Shown in pieces: positions 24,532 to 32,787 of a stretch of 64,000 nt of DNA. A model generated the notes under the pieces. The model was not told where the DNA came from, did no database searches, and was given only the letters and a program-made list of their open reading frames with translations. This DNA comes from Pseudomonas furukawaii (lineage in GTDB: Bacteria > Pseudomonadota > Gammaproteobacteria > Pseudomonadales > Pseudomonadaceae): contig NZ_AP014862.1 in NCBI RefSeq assembly GCF_002355475.1, positions 4,712,001-4,776,000 on the forward strand, given 5' to 3'. The position numbers and the translations under genes were made by a program. Each line of letters opens with the position of its first letter. The stretch's first letter is position 1.

Positions 24532-27363
24532 TCAGCCCAAGACCCTTTCGGCCTCCTGCAACTGCGCCAGCAATGCCGCACGCGCCTCGTCCCGCAACCT
24601 GATGGCCGCCGACCAGTCCCTGCCGCCCGCCTGAAGCGGGTCGCAGACATGGACCTGCACGGCCCCGCGATGGGGGAACCACTGGCCGTCACGCAGGATC
24701 TCGCGGGTGCCGCGAATGGCCACCGGCAAGAGCGGTACGCCGGTGTTCGCGGCCAGCACGAAGGCGCCCATGCGGAAAGGCCGCAAGCCAGGCTCGCGGG
24801 TGAAGGTGCCCTCCGGGAAGAACACCAGGGACTGGCCGGCGCGCAACGCCTCGCCCAGGGCGTCGCTGTCGGCGACGCTGCGCTCGAGGTCGAAGCGCTC
24901 GACGAACCGGGCTCCCAGCCGGCGCAGGAACAGGCCGGCGAACCACTGGCCGGCCAACTCGCGCTTGGCGACGAAGGCGAAGTGCGACGGCAGGACCGCG
25001 CAGAGGACCACGCCATCCAGGTAACTGGCATGGTTGACGGCCAGCACGCTCGCCCCCCTGGCCGACAAGCGGTCCCGCCCCTCGACGCCGAGGGGAATGC
25101 CGGCCAGGCGCAGGAAGGTCCTCGCGGCCTGCCGGGTGATGGCGCGGCAGCCGCGCTGGCTCGGACACAGGACGACAGCCAGCCAGGTCAGGGACGCGAA
25201 GGGCCAGAACAGCAGGGCGGCATAGAGCGCGTAGCACCAGCCCCCGAGGCTGCGCCAGGCCCGTCCCAGATAGCCGCGCAACGCCTGCAGGGACAGCCGC
25301 AGCAGTTGTCGCCAGGGCGCCAGGTGCGGCCGTCCCACCTCGCCCCGCTCATAGAGATCGCGACAGGCGGCGCGGCGGATCTTGCCACTGGAGGTCTTCA
25401 GCACGCTGCGGGGCGGCGCCAGGACTATGTCATCGGGCGGTATGCCGGTCAGTTCCACCACGATGCGATTGATCTCCTGGCGCAGGCTTCGCTGGCTGTC
25501 GCGGTCACGCACCGCGCACTCCGCCATCACCACCAGGCGATCGGTTCCGCTGGCCGCGTCACGGCTGCCGAATGCCGCGATGCAGCCCTTGCGCAGGCCG
25601 GGCAGCCTACCCACCGCCGCCTCCACGTCGTAGGGGTAGATATTGCGCCCGGCTCGAATGATCAGGTCCTTGACCCGTCCGGTGAGGTAGACCTCGCCGC
25701 CGGCCATGTAGGCGAGATCGAGGGAATCCATCCAGCCGTCCCGCAGCACCCGGCGGGTTTCCTCCGGCGCATGGAAATAACCCGAGGTGGTGGAAGGGCC
25801 GCTGAACTGCAGGTGGCCCTCCCGGCGCTCGGGTAGTTCGACGCCATTGCCATCGACGATGCGGACCTGATGCCACGGCAGCGGCCTTCCGCAGGAGACG
25901 AAGCGCAGCGTGGCCGGATCGTCGTCCCTGGCGGGCACGGCCTCGCCTCGGGTCTGGAAGGCGTCGCGCTGAACCCGGTCCACCAGCGGCCCGCGTCCCG
26001 GCGGCGGGAAGGCCACGCCCAGGGTGGCCTCGGCCAGGCCATAGACCGGCGCCAATGCACCGGGCGCCAGGCCACAGGGCGCGAAGCGCTCGGCGAAACG
26101 CTTCAGCGTGTCGGGATTGACCGGCTCGGCACCATTGAAGGCCAGGCGCCAGTGGCTGAGGTCCAGGCCCTCCAGGTCACTGTCGGAGAGCTTGTTCAGG
26201 CACAGCTCGTAGGCGAAGTTGGGGGCCGCCGAAAGCGTTCCCTGGAAGCGGTGGAGGGTCCACAGCCAGCTCTTCGGCCGGGCGAGGAACGCCAGGGGCG
26301 ACATCAGCACCAGGTTGAAGCCGTAGTAGAGACTGCCCAGCCAGGCGCCGATCAGCCCCATGTCGTGGTACATCGGCAGCCAGCTGACGAAGACGTCCCG
26401 CGAATCGACCCGTAGCGCGGCCCCCATCGCCCGCAGGTTGGCCAGCAGGTTGGCATGGCTGACCATCACGCCCTTGGGCTGGCCGGTGCTGCCCGAGGTG
26501 TACTGGAGGAAGGCGATGTCCTCCGGGCGCCGCACGGCCGGCAGGTCCGGCCCGGGGTCCCGGCTCAACTCCGCCACGCTGGCGATACGCTCCAGGCCCG
26601 GCACCCGGGGCTGGAGCAGGCGCGCGAGCAGCTTCGCCTCCGTCACCGTGATCAGGACCCGGGCCCCAGCGTTGCACAGCACGCCGGCCTGGCGCTGCAG
26701 GTGTTCCTCGATCTGGGTCAGGCGCATCGGTGGGTAGATCGGCACCGGCACGCCACCGGCCAGGAGGATGCCGAAGAAACCCAGGAGAAAGTCCCGCCCG
26801 GTGGGCAGCATCAGCGCCACGGACTGGCCCGCCCGCAGGCCACCCTCGAGCAGGCCGCCAGCGACCTCCCGCGCACCGCGGTAAAGGGCCTCATAGCTGA
26901 TGTCCTCGGTGGCCTCATCCTCGCCCAGCAGGCGCACATGGATATGGCCCGGATGCTGCCGGGCATGCCACTCCAGCACCTCGATCAGGGTGCCTGCACG
27001 CTCCGGGACCTGCAGCTCGCCCTCTGCAGACGGCGCCACGATGGCGCGCTCGGTCCTCTCGACCCGCCCGCCGGGGTCGCCACGGCGCAGCACCTTCAGC
27101 ACATCCGCTGGCGTATTGGCCGACGCGAACAGCTGCTGCGGGAGGCGCACCCCGAACTCCCGCTCGATACGCGACCAGAGTTCGACACGAACCAGGCTGT
27201 CCACGCCCAGGTCATGTTCCAGCGAGCTGTCCAGCTCGACGCGCAGCCTGTCGGCTGTATCCGGCCGCAATTCGGCCACCGTGCGCCGGACGATCTCCAG
27301 CAATTGTTCGGCGTCCTTGTCGAAAGGGGAGGATTGACGGACTTCCTGAGGTGGATGGGACAT
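24532..27363 (-). CDS. Three-domain ACP / fatty-acyl-AMP ligase / lysophospholipid acyltransferase fusion
   Basis: The 943-residue protein reads as three enzymes in one chain. Residues about 15-95 form an acyl carrier domain with the phosphopantetheine Ser56 in GVDSLVRVEL. Residues about 105-690 form an AMP-forming ligase with YTSGSTGQPKG (near 290), GYFHAPEETR, YLTGRVKDLIIRAGRNIYP and a C-terminal KTSSGKIRR. Residues about 740-943 form a PlsC-type acyltransferase with NHASYLDG (near 777) and FFPEGTFTRE (near 849). It should activate a fatty acid, load it on its own ACP and acylate a lipid acceptor; the acceptor is unknown. It is monocistronic, leftward, upstream of imuA. No frameshift is seen. 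Confidence 0.88.
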   Translation of the reverse strand: MSHPPQEVRQSSPFDKDAEQLLEIVRRTVAELRPDTADRLRVELDSSLEHDLGVDSLVRVELWSRIEREFGVRLPQQLFASANTPADVLKVLRRGDPGGRVERTERAIVAPSAEGELQVPERAGTLIEVLEWHARQHPGHIHVRLLGEDEATEDISYEALYRGAREVAGGLLEGGLRAGQSVALMLPTGRDFLLGFFGILLAGGVPVPIYPPMRLTQIEEHLQRQAGVLCNAGARVLITVTEAKLLARLLQPRVPGLERIASVAELSRDPGPDLPAVRRPEDIAFLQYTSGSTGQPKGVMVSHANLLANLRAMGAALRVDSRDVFVSWLPMYHDMGLIGAWLGSLYYGFNLVLMSPLAFLARPKSWLWTLHRFQGTLSAAPNFAYELCLNKLSDSDLEGLDLSHWRLAFNGAEPVNPDTLKRFAERFAPCGLAPGALAPVYGLAEATLGVAFPPPGRGPLVDRVQRDAFQTRGEAVPARDDDPATLRFVSCGRPLPWHQVRIVDGNGVELPERREGHLQFSGPSTTSGYFHAPEETRRVLRDGWMDSLDLAYMAGGEVYLTGRVKDLIIRAGRNIYPYDVEAAVGRLPGLRKGCIAAFGSRDAASGTDRLVVMAECAVRDRDSQRSLRQEINRIVVELTGIPPDDIVLAPPRSVLKTSSGKIRRAACRDLYERGEVGRPHLAPWRQLLRLSLQALRGYLGRAWRSLGGWCYALYAALLFWPFASLTWLAVVLCPSQRGCRAITRQAARTFLRLAGIPLGVEGRDRLSARGASVLAVNHASYLDGVVLCAVLPSHFAFVAKRELAGQWFAGLFLRRLGARFVERFDLERSVADSDALGEALRAGQSLVFFPEGTFTREPGLRPFRMGAFVLAANTGVPLLPVAIRGTREILRDGQWFPHRGAVQVHVCDPLQAGGRDWSAAIRLRDEARAALLAQLQEAERVLG

Positions 27364-27604
27364 GGACGCCCCTCACGGCCTGGGTATTGGCTTCTGTCCA
27401 GTATGGGCCGCTGCCGGCTTTCCGGTGCCATTCGGCCCTCCGCCAACCCGCCCCGTCGCGGCAAGGCTCCCGTAAGCCCATGACTTCAGGGGCGGGGCTT
27501 GCCACCCTGTCATCTGCTGAAACAGTTCCCCCCGCCCGGCCGCCGTGCCGTCACCCTTGCGCCAACCTCTATGCTGGAATCATCGACGCCATCAGGAGCC
27601 CAGC

Positions 27605-28300
27605 ATGTGCGGCAGGTACGTCAGCCCCTCCCAGCGAGCCATCGAGGATTACTGGCACATAGGCGCCCGTGAATCCGGCGGCTGGGTGGAACGCTTCAAT
27701 GTGGCCCCCACCACCCAGGTGCCGATCCTGCGCCTGGACCGGCAGGGCGAGCTGGAACTGCTGTCCGCCCGCTGGGGCCTGATCCCGTTCTGGTGGAAGG
27801 ACGCCAAACCGCCGGCCCACGCCTTCTTCGCCCGCAGCGAGGAAGCCCAGCACAAGCCGATGTGGCGCCAGGGACTGCGCAGCCAGCGTTGCCTGATGCC
27901 CCTGCGCGGCTGGTACGAGTGGAACGCGAGCGAGTCGGTGCGCAACGCCTCCGGCCGCCTCGTCCACCAGCCCTACTACCTCCACAGCCCCAACGACCCG
28001 GTGCTGGCCATGGCAGCCCTCTGGTCCACCTGGACCGCACCGGATGGCCACCCCGTCACCTCCTGCGCCCTTCTCACCCGCCCCGCCGCCCCCGCCATCA
28101 GCGACATCAACCCCCGCATGCCGGTGCTGCTCCATCCCGGGCAGTTCTCGCTCTGGCTGGCCTCCGACACGAAAGGCGAAGCCCTGCAACGGGCCATGGA
28201 ACAGGCCCGCGAGGACGTCGTCGCCCACCCGGTGTCCACCCGGGTGAACGATGTGCGGAACGAGGGGGAAGACCTGCTGGAGGCGGTGGAAACGGGCTGA
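27605..28300 (+). CDS. SRAP/YedK-family abasic-site protein with altered catalytic residues
   Basis: The 231-residue protein starts MCGRY, with the Cys2 that forms the thiazolidine crosslink to abasic sites in ssDNA. RFNVAPT (30-36), RWGLIPFWWKD (56-66) and GWYEW with Glu105 are conserved. Compared with E. coli YedK, the Asn of the NAR motif is Phe75 (FFARSEE) and the active-site His of IHDRRP is Asn169 (INPRMPV). Crosslinking through Cys2 may remain, but the chemistry of ring formation or reversal is likely altered. It lies near the SOS cassette but is not in the same operon. Confidence 0.87.
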   Translation: MCGRYVSPSQRAIEDYWHIGARESGGWVERFNVAPTTQVPILRLDRQGELELLSARWGLIPFWWKDAKPPAHAFFARSEEAQHKPMWRQGLRSQRCLMPLRGWYEWNASESVRNASGRLVHQPYYLHSPNDPVLAMAALWSTWTAPDGHPVTSCALLTRPAAPAISDINPRMPVLLHPGQFSLWLASDTKGEALQRAMEQAREDVVAHPVSTRVNDVRNEGEDLLEAVETG

Positions 28301-28521
28301 GGATGGCCGCTGGAGCGGAAGCCGGCGTGCGGGGGTGACCGTTTCTCCGATTCTCCCGATCGATGAAAAAACGGGCCTAGACTTTTTCTCCACAGGCAGC
28401 GGCCAACTTGGGGAAAGGTGCATTCCCCGATTGTCGACGGCCTTCTCCAGGCGCCCTGCCCCCAACCGGCTCGCCGGCGAGATGCCGGGGTAGCCAAATG
28501 CCTCAGCCTGGAGAAACCGCC

Positions 28522-28908
28522 ATGAATCCTTCGTTCCCTGGCACCCCTTCAGCCTTCCTGCCCGGCGGCCGCGCCTGGCTGCTCGGCGCCCTGCTGCTCG
28601 CCACGGGCTGCGCCCATGATCCCGATATCAGGGCCAGCCGGGACGGTACTTCCGGCATGACCACCAGGCCGGCTGCCGAGTACCTGAGTTGCGTGAAGGA
28701 AGACGTCGGATACCGCACCGATACCTTCACCGAGGAAGAAGACGGCAAGACCCTGCTGTATGTCGGCAGCACCGACCCCAACCGGGCAAGCGGTCTGGTC
28801 GAACTGTCCAGCGCCCAGGGCGGGAACCATTTCTCGGTACGCCAGCGCAGCGCCTGGCAGGACAAGGGACGCCTGATCAATGTGGCCCTGATGTGCTCGA
28901 AGGCCTGA
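28522..28908 (+). CDS. Hypothetical lipoprotein
   Basis: The 128-residue protein has a signal segment ending in the lipobox-like LLATGC, giving Cys at about residue 30, followed by a small domain with two further Cys (in YLSCVKED and the C-terminal ALMCSKA) that may form a disulphide. The N-terminus before the hydrophobic core is rather long (about 15 residues), so a later start is possible, but CTGGAG precedes the ATG at 28522. It is probably anchored in the outer or inner membrane. Family not recognised. Confidence 0.72.
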   Translation: MNPSFPGTPSAFLPGGRAWLLGALLLATGCAHDPDIRASRDGTSGMTTRPAAEYLSCVKEDVGYRTDTFTEEEDGKTLLYVGSTDPNRASGLVELSSAQGGNHFSVRQRSAWQDKGRLINVALMCSKA

Positions 28909-29054
28909 CCCGTAGCGCCCCGATGCGCACGGCATCGGCGGCGTCCCCTCAGCTCATCGGCCCGGACCTCGGAGGTTCGGGCCGTGGCTGACACCCCTCC
29001 AACGGCGCAAGGCGCTAGGCTACCCTGGCGTGTCCATCCATAAGGCGAGCGCCG

Positions 29055-29291
29055 ATGATCACCCTGAAGATCCACCTGACCGACGACCTCCGACGCTTCG
29101 TGGATGAGCAGGTCAGCCGGCAGGGTCATGACTCCCCCAGCGAGTACCTGGGCGGACTGATCCGCAAGGAGCGGGATCGCCAACACCTGCGCCAGCTGTT
29201 GATGGACGGCGCCGCCTCCGCAACGGCCAACGAGACCGACGAGCACGAATTCGCAGGGCTGCGCGAGCGGGTGCGCAAAGACACCGAATGA
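29055..29291 (+). CDS. ParD-like antitoxin without an intact partner
   Basis: The 78-residue protein is a ribbon-helix-helix ParD-type antitoxin: ITLKIHLTDDLRRFVDEQV at the N-terminus, then SPSEYLGGLIRKERDR and a disordered C-terminal tail that normally binds ParE. It is similar along its length to the ParD at 30239 (shared pattern SEY..LIRK..DR..LR.LL..GAAS). The ATGA overlap at the stop is where parE would start, but only a short frame follows and a GNAT gene begins within 40 bp. It is an orphan antitoxin outside the island. Confidence 0.8.
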   Translation: MITLKIHLTDDLRRFVDEQVSRQGHDSPSEYLGGLIRKERDRQHLRQLLMDGAASATANETDEHEFAGLRERVRKDTE

Positions 29292-29336
29292 AGCCCCGGC
29301 GCCTCCATCGTCTCGCCCAGTATCGAAGTGAACAGC
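29288..29336 (+). pseudogene. Possible N-terminal stub of a lost parE
   Basis: ATG 29288 overlaps the stop of the orphan parD in the ATGA arrangement usual for parDE. It encodes MKPRRLHRLAQYRSEQ before the frame becomes unlike ParE and runs into the GNAT gene. The resemblance to a ParE N-terminus is weak, so this is a guess from position. Confidence 0.3.
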
Positions 29337-29888
29337 ATGCATCACACCCACGACATCATCATCAGCAGCGTCACGGATACCGACGCCACCCTGGACTTCG
29401 TCTTCACCTTCGAAAGAAGACAGGTGGTGGACCGGGTCCTCCGGCGGCGGCACGGCAGGGTGGTGGAGGATTCGGACCCCTTCGTCGACGACTGGACCGA
29501 GGCCGAACGGCAACAGGTGAAAGACGACCTGCTGGGCTGCCTGGCACGTAACGGCATCCTCTGCCTGGCCAGCAGCAACGACCGGGTGGTCGGCTTCGCC
29601 TGCATGGACGGCCAGCCCGTCGATGACGCGGGCCGCTACCACCCACTGAAGGAGTTCCACGTCGAAGCCTCGGCAAGAGGCCGAGGCATCGGCAAGCGCC
29701 TCTTCGCCCACTGCGTCGACGCGGCCCGCAGCCGAGGCTTCAAGCGCCTGTACATCTCATCGCACTCGGCCAGGGAAACCGTGCTGTTCTACAAGAGCCA
29801 GGGCTGCCGGGACGCCGCCTGGCTGTTCAAGGAGCAGATCGAGCGCGAGCCCTTCGATTACCAGATGGAGTACGTGGTGGGGGATTGA
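29328..29888 (+). CDS. GNAT-family N-acetyltransferase
   Basis: The 186-residue protein shows the GNAT acetyl-CoA loop ASARGRGIGKRLF (about residues 111-123), preceded by the beta-4 strand EFHVEA and followed by the C-terminal YKSQGC pattern. The substrate is unknown. The N-terminal 80 residues are less typical. Two starts are possible: GTG 29328 and ATG 29337. It follows the orphan parD closely and may be cotranscribed with it. It lies just outside the left border of the tRNA-Ser island. Confidence 0.82.
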   Translation: MNSMHHTHDIIISSVTDTDATLDFVFTFERRQVVDRVLRRRHGRVVEDSDPFVDDWTEAERQQVKDDLLGCLARNGILCLASSNDRVVGFACMDGQPVDDAGRYHPLKEFHVEASARGRGIGKRLFAHCVDAARSRGFKRLYISSHSARETVLFYKSQGCRDAAWLFKEQIEREPFDYQMEYVVGD

Positions 29889-29984
29889 GCGGTAAGGCCC
29901 GGAGCGATATTTCCGGAAGATGGTCGGTGGGTCAGGCGATAGCTCCCGCATAACCTTCTCGCGCATTTCTACACATGGCGTAAA

Positions 29985-30064
29985 CCAGAAAGCAAAAGCC
30001 CCTGAAACTCCAGGAGTTTCAGGGGCTTAGGCTATGAGCTATGGCGGGAAGATGGGGGTTTGAA
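29985..30064. repeat. Left direct repeat (attL-like) of the tRNA-Ser island
   Basis: This 80-bp stretch matches 35023-35102 at about 77 of 80 positions. It contains the CCCCTGAAACTCCAGGAGTTTC terminator hairpin region and the last 23 bases of tRNA-Ser with three changes. It marks the left edge of the inserted element. The rest of the gene-free stretch 29889-30238 holds island-end sequence and the parD operator. Confidence 0.9.
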
Positions 30065-30160
30065 TTATCCCGGTGGCTGGCTCAGTACGTCGCAACCCTA
30101 CTCAATTCAGGGTTTCTAGCCATCCCCGCGTGTCGATATTCGAAAGTTCGTGCCTGTGAT

Positions 30161-30180
30161 TTCGACACTTTTTCGACACC
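30161..30180. repeat. TCGACAC pair near the left island end (candidate integrase arm site)
   Basis: TTCGACACTTTTTCGACACC sits just inside the left repeat. A near copy, TTCGACACTT followed by CTCGACACTT (34995-35014), sits just inside the right repeat. Paired short direct repeats at both ends are typical of tyrosine-integrase arm sites; the role here is inferred from position only. Confidence 0.5.
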
Positions 30181-30207
30181 TGCCACGGGAACCAGGTGCT
30201 AAGATGC

Positions 30208-30226
30208 TTTGGCAAATTTTGCCAAA
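30208..30226. promoter_or_regulatory. Palindromic operator before parD
   Basis: TTTGGCAAA-T-TTTGCCAAA is a perfect inverted repeat with 9-bp arms, ending 12 bp before the parD ATG and next to its RBS (AAGGTGG). ParD proteins are known to repress their own operon at such palindromes. Confidence 0.7.
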
Positions 30227-30238
30227 AGGTGGATTCCC

Positions 30239-30475
30239 ATGAGCACCATGAACATCTCCCTGCCCGACGCCCTCAAGAGCTTTGTCGATGACCAGGTCAA
30301 CCAGCGCGGCTACGGCACCAGTAGCGAGTATGTACGCGAACTGATCCGCAAGGACCAGGACCGCCAGCGCCTCCGCAACCTGCTCCTGGAAGGCGCCGCC
30401 TCCTCCCCTGCCGCCCCGGCCGATGACAACTACTTCGAAGCGCTGCGCAACCGGGTACGGAACGCCAAGACATGA
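30239..30475 (+). CDS. parD: ParD-type antitoxin
   Basis: The 78-residue ribbon-helix-helix protein (MNISLPDALKSFVDDQVNQRG, then SSEYVRELIRKDQDRQRLRNLL) has the disordered C-terminal tail that neutralises ParE. It forms a complete module with the next gene, whose ATG overlaps this stop (ATGA). A 19-bp palindrome upstream is the likely autoregulatory operator. It is the leftmost gene of the island, and TA modules of this type are known cargo of Pf prophages, where they help keep the element. Start ATG 30239 follows AAGGTGG. Confidence 0.9.
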   Translation: MSTMNISLPDALKSFVDDQVNQRGYGTSSEYVRELIRKDQDRQRLRNLLLEGAASSPAAPADDNYFEALRNRVRNAKT

Positions 30476-30801
30476 AGGCCAAGACCATCATCCCCCGAGC
30501 ACGCGCCAATCAGGATATCGACGACGCCGTCAGCTATTACCTGGAGGAAGGAGCCGAGCAGGCCGCACTCGGCTTCGTCCACGCCCTGGAGCGGGCCTAT
30601 AAATACATCAGCCGGCATCCCGAATTAGGTTCATCGCGATACGCCAACGAGCTCGATCTGCCGGGACTGCGCTTCTGGACGTTGAAGCGCTATCCCTACC
30701 TGATCCTCTATATCGAGCGTGAAGACCATATCGATGTGTGGCGGGTGTTGCATGGGATGAGGGATATCCCTGCCTGGATGCAGCGGAGCGACGAAAAATA
30801 A
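30472..30801 (+). CDS. parE: ParE-type toxin (RelE/ParE superfamily)
   Basis: The 109-residue protein carries the ParE signature: an N-terminal strand and helix (ANQDIDDAVSYYLEEGAEQAALGFVHALERAY), then SRHPELGSSRY, LPGLRFWTLKRYPYLILYIE and the C-terminal WRVLHGMRDIP. ParE toxins of this family poison DNA gyrase. It is intact, and translation is coupled to parD through the ATGA overlap. The operon ends 17 bp before the convergent AT-rich gene. Confidence 0.9.
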   Translation: MKAKTIIPRARANQDIDDAVSYYLEEGAEQAALGFVHALERAYKYISRHPELGSSRYANELDLPGLRFWTLKRYPYLILYIEREDHIDVWRVLHGMRDIPAWMQRSDEK

Positions 30802-30817
30802 ATCTGCCCCTTTACGT

Positions 30818-32278
30818 TCATTTAGCCCTTAGAAAGCTATAAATCTTTTCGACCTTAAAATCAGACTCACTTTCCACCTGCTTAATTTGAAAGTAGGCAA
30901 TACCAATTTGAACTAACGCAAGAAACAGAACAAGATAGGAATTTTTTTTCTGAAAAAGAAGATTTCTGTATTGAAGCTCGTCCCCCGAATGCAATCTCCG
31001 CTTTTCAATTGCCAACTGCAATTCATCTACTTTTTTAGCCTGCCACTTTATCACTCGCTTTGAATACTCGGCATATCTTCCATCACAAGCCCACCCAATT
31101 GAACCTTCTATCGCCTTTATATTCTCCCTCAGCGAATCCAACTTCACCTTTGAGTTCAATAAAATTTTATACCGTCGAGCCACCTCCTTCTTACTCCTAA
31201 GCAAGACTCCATTAGAAAACTCAGAAACACTGTCAAACTTCTTATCCACATCAATCAGCATAGAAGTAAATAAATGGGAATCATAAAGCGCCATCCCCGT
31301 ATTGCGAAAATCTTTAAACTGATCCACCGCATTATCATTTTGGCTTTTTATAAATATACGATCTACCCCTAATTCGCTGGAAAATCTTTGACGACAGGAG
31401 TTCTCATTTGGATCCGAACTAATTTCATCATTCATATACCCTCTATATCTTTCAATAATTACCCTATGCTTTTCCTCACCTCGCCTCTCGGACAGAGCAC
31501 CAACATCAGCCTCAACAAAATACGGAGCAACATCGTTCCTGCATATATCAGCCACAACAACTAAATCATCTACCTTTTTATGCAACCCCAACATCTCAAG
31601 AATATAGACAGACGATTGCTTTGCATCTTTCACAATCTTTTCTACATGCCCGTAAATATATCTTTCAATTCCATTATGCCTATCATGATGCTCAATAATT
31701 TTAAATCCCTTACTGAATGGATTTAGAGACTGAAAGCACCTATATTTTTCGATATGACGGACATCGCTACTGAATAGCTCTTTTTTAGCACTTTCAGACA
31801 AAAGCATATAAAGCGAAAGGTATGTGAATCCATGCGCAAGCTTTTGAATGCTCACATAACAATTACTGCAACAACTCTCTAGAATCTCTATACTCGCAAT
31901 AGCAGCAACACCTTTCTGCTTATTTATATTTATCCACCCCAAATTTCTATAACTCAGACCTCCGCTAAACTTCGTCTCAAAGACTTCTGAGTCCCGCTCC
32001 GGAGCGTACCACCCCGTTGACGCACTTCCCTTAATCCAGTTATGGATCGCCGATAGTTCATTGTGATCAATTTGAACGACTACGCCTATCGCTTTCCAGT
32101 CACAACTAAAATCAAAAAGACTGGCTGTCTCTGTCGGATCTTCGTCAAAGTCAAGCTCACCTTTGCTTTCCAATAGAAAATACTTCCCCGCCTCACTTAA
32201 CCTCCGCGAAAAAACTATAGGAGCTTTCCCTGCTGCAGAAAGAATACCTTCTGTGATACGCGCCTTTAATGGTTTCAA
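30818..32278 (-). CDS. AT-rich 486-aa protein of unknown family with a C-terminal membrane anchor
   Basis: The 486-residue protein starts at TTG 32278, supported by a perfect Shine-Dalgarno AAGGAGGT six bases upstream. Codons are A/T-rich, quite unlike every neighbour, so the gene was acquired from elsewhere. No known catalytic motif is evident. The N-terminal third is mixed alpha/beta (DWKAIGVVVQIDHNELSAIHNW). The middle has a Cys pair (ESCCSNCY) and a charged helical region. Residues about 330-440 look coiled-coil. One hydrophobic segment near the C-terminus (SYLVLFLALVQIGIAYF) suggests a tail anchor with a cytoplasmic body. As lone AT-rich prophage cargo it is a candidate defence or exclusion gene; that is inference. 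Confidence 0.85.
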   Translation of the reverse strand: MKPLKARITEGILSAAGKAPIVFSRRLSEAGKYFLLESKGELDFDEDPTETASLFDFSCDWKAIGVVVQIDHNELSAIHNWIKGSASTGWYAPERDSEVFETKFSGGLSYRNLGWININKQKGVAAIASIEILESCCSNCYVSIQKLAHGFTYLSLYMLLSESAKKELFSSDVRHIEKYRCFQSLNPFSKGFKIIEHHDRHNGIERYIYGHVEKIVKDAKQSSVYILEMLGLHKKVDDLVVVADICRNDVAPYFVEADVGALSERRGEEKHRVIIERYRGYMNDEISSDPNENSCRQRFSSELGVDRIFIKSQNDNAVDQFKDFRNTGMALYDSHLFTSMLIDVDKKFDSVSEFSNGVLLRSKKEVARRYKILLNSKVKLDSLRENIKAIEGSIGWACDGRYAEYSKRVIKWQAKKVDELQLAIEKRRLHSGDELQYRNLLFQKKNSYLVLFLALVQIGIAYFQIKQVESESDFKVEKIYSFLRAK

Positions 32279-32504
32279 TTCTTACCTCCTTAAAAATTTA
32301 AAAGATAAAGAGAAATGGATAACCTGGACCTTCTCAGTCAAAAATAAGCCAATAAGATCCTGCAATTTTGGATTTGAATCCCTGCCAATAGTTAATAGGT
32401 TGACCTCTCCTATCCTACCTTAGGAATCGCCCTAACTTATGTTTTGTCGCATATGCCCCCAACTCTTTGTGTTTTCCTCCCCAAAAACGCACGAGGAGAA
32501 CCCC

Positions 32505-32711
32505 ATGCAAGTGCACGAAGGCGAGTGCTGAATAGGTGATGTTCTGTCGCTGAACATCCTGAAAGGCAAGGCGGGTGAGGAGCTGATGCGGCTGTTGCTC
32601 ACTCACGGGATAAAGATCGAGGTTGCGTCGATCCAGGGCGACTCGGTGAGGCTGATTATTCGAGCGCCCGCGAAGATGCTGATCGTTGAGGAATTGGTGG
32701 CTCCGCCGTGA
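32505..32711 (+). pseudogene. RsmN/RsmF-like CsrA-family gene with an early in-frame stop
   Basis: After a strong RBS (AGGAGA) the ATG at 32505 gives MQVHEGEC, then TGA at 32529-32531. The same frame continues IGDVLSLNIL, then GEELMRLLLTHGIKIEV, SIQGDSVRLIIRAPAKML and IVEELVAPP to 32711. The inserted helix between the first strands and the ending RxxIxAP...IVxEEL match RsmN/RsmF, the Pseudomonas CsrA variant that binds GGA motifs in mRNA. The stop, and a shortened first strand, make an active protein unlikely unless translation restarts internally. Confidence 0.65.
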
Positions 32712-32787
32712 GGTGGCAGAGCGAGGTGATTTCAAGCGGTCCTGGTCCGCCGGGAGAACCAACGGGCCGCGACCGAGGCGATGATTT

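Noticed and set aside
32279-32504. A gene between the AT-rich cargo gene and the RsmN-like pseudogene
   Set aside because: The only frames are short, lack RBS, and run antisense into the neighbouring gene. Only AT-rich intergenic sequence is seen.
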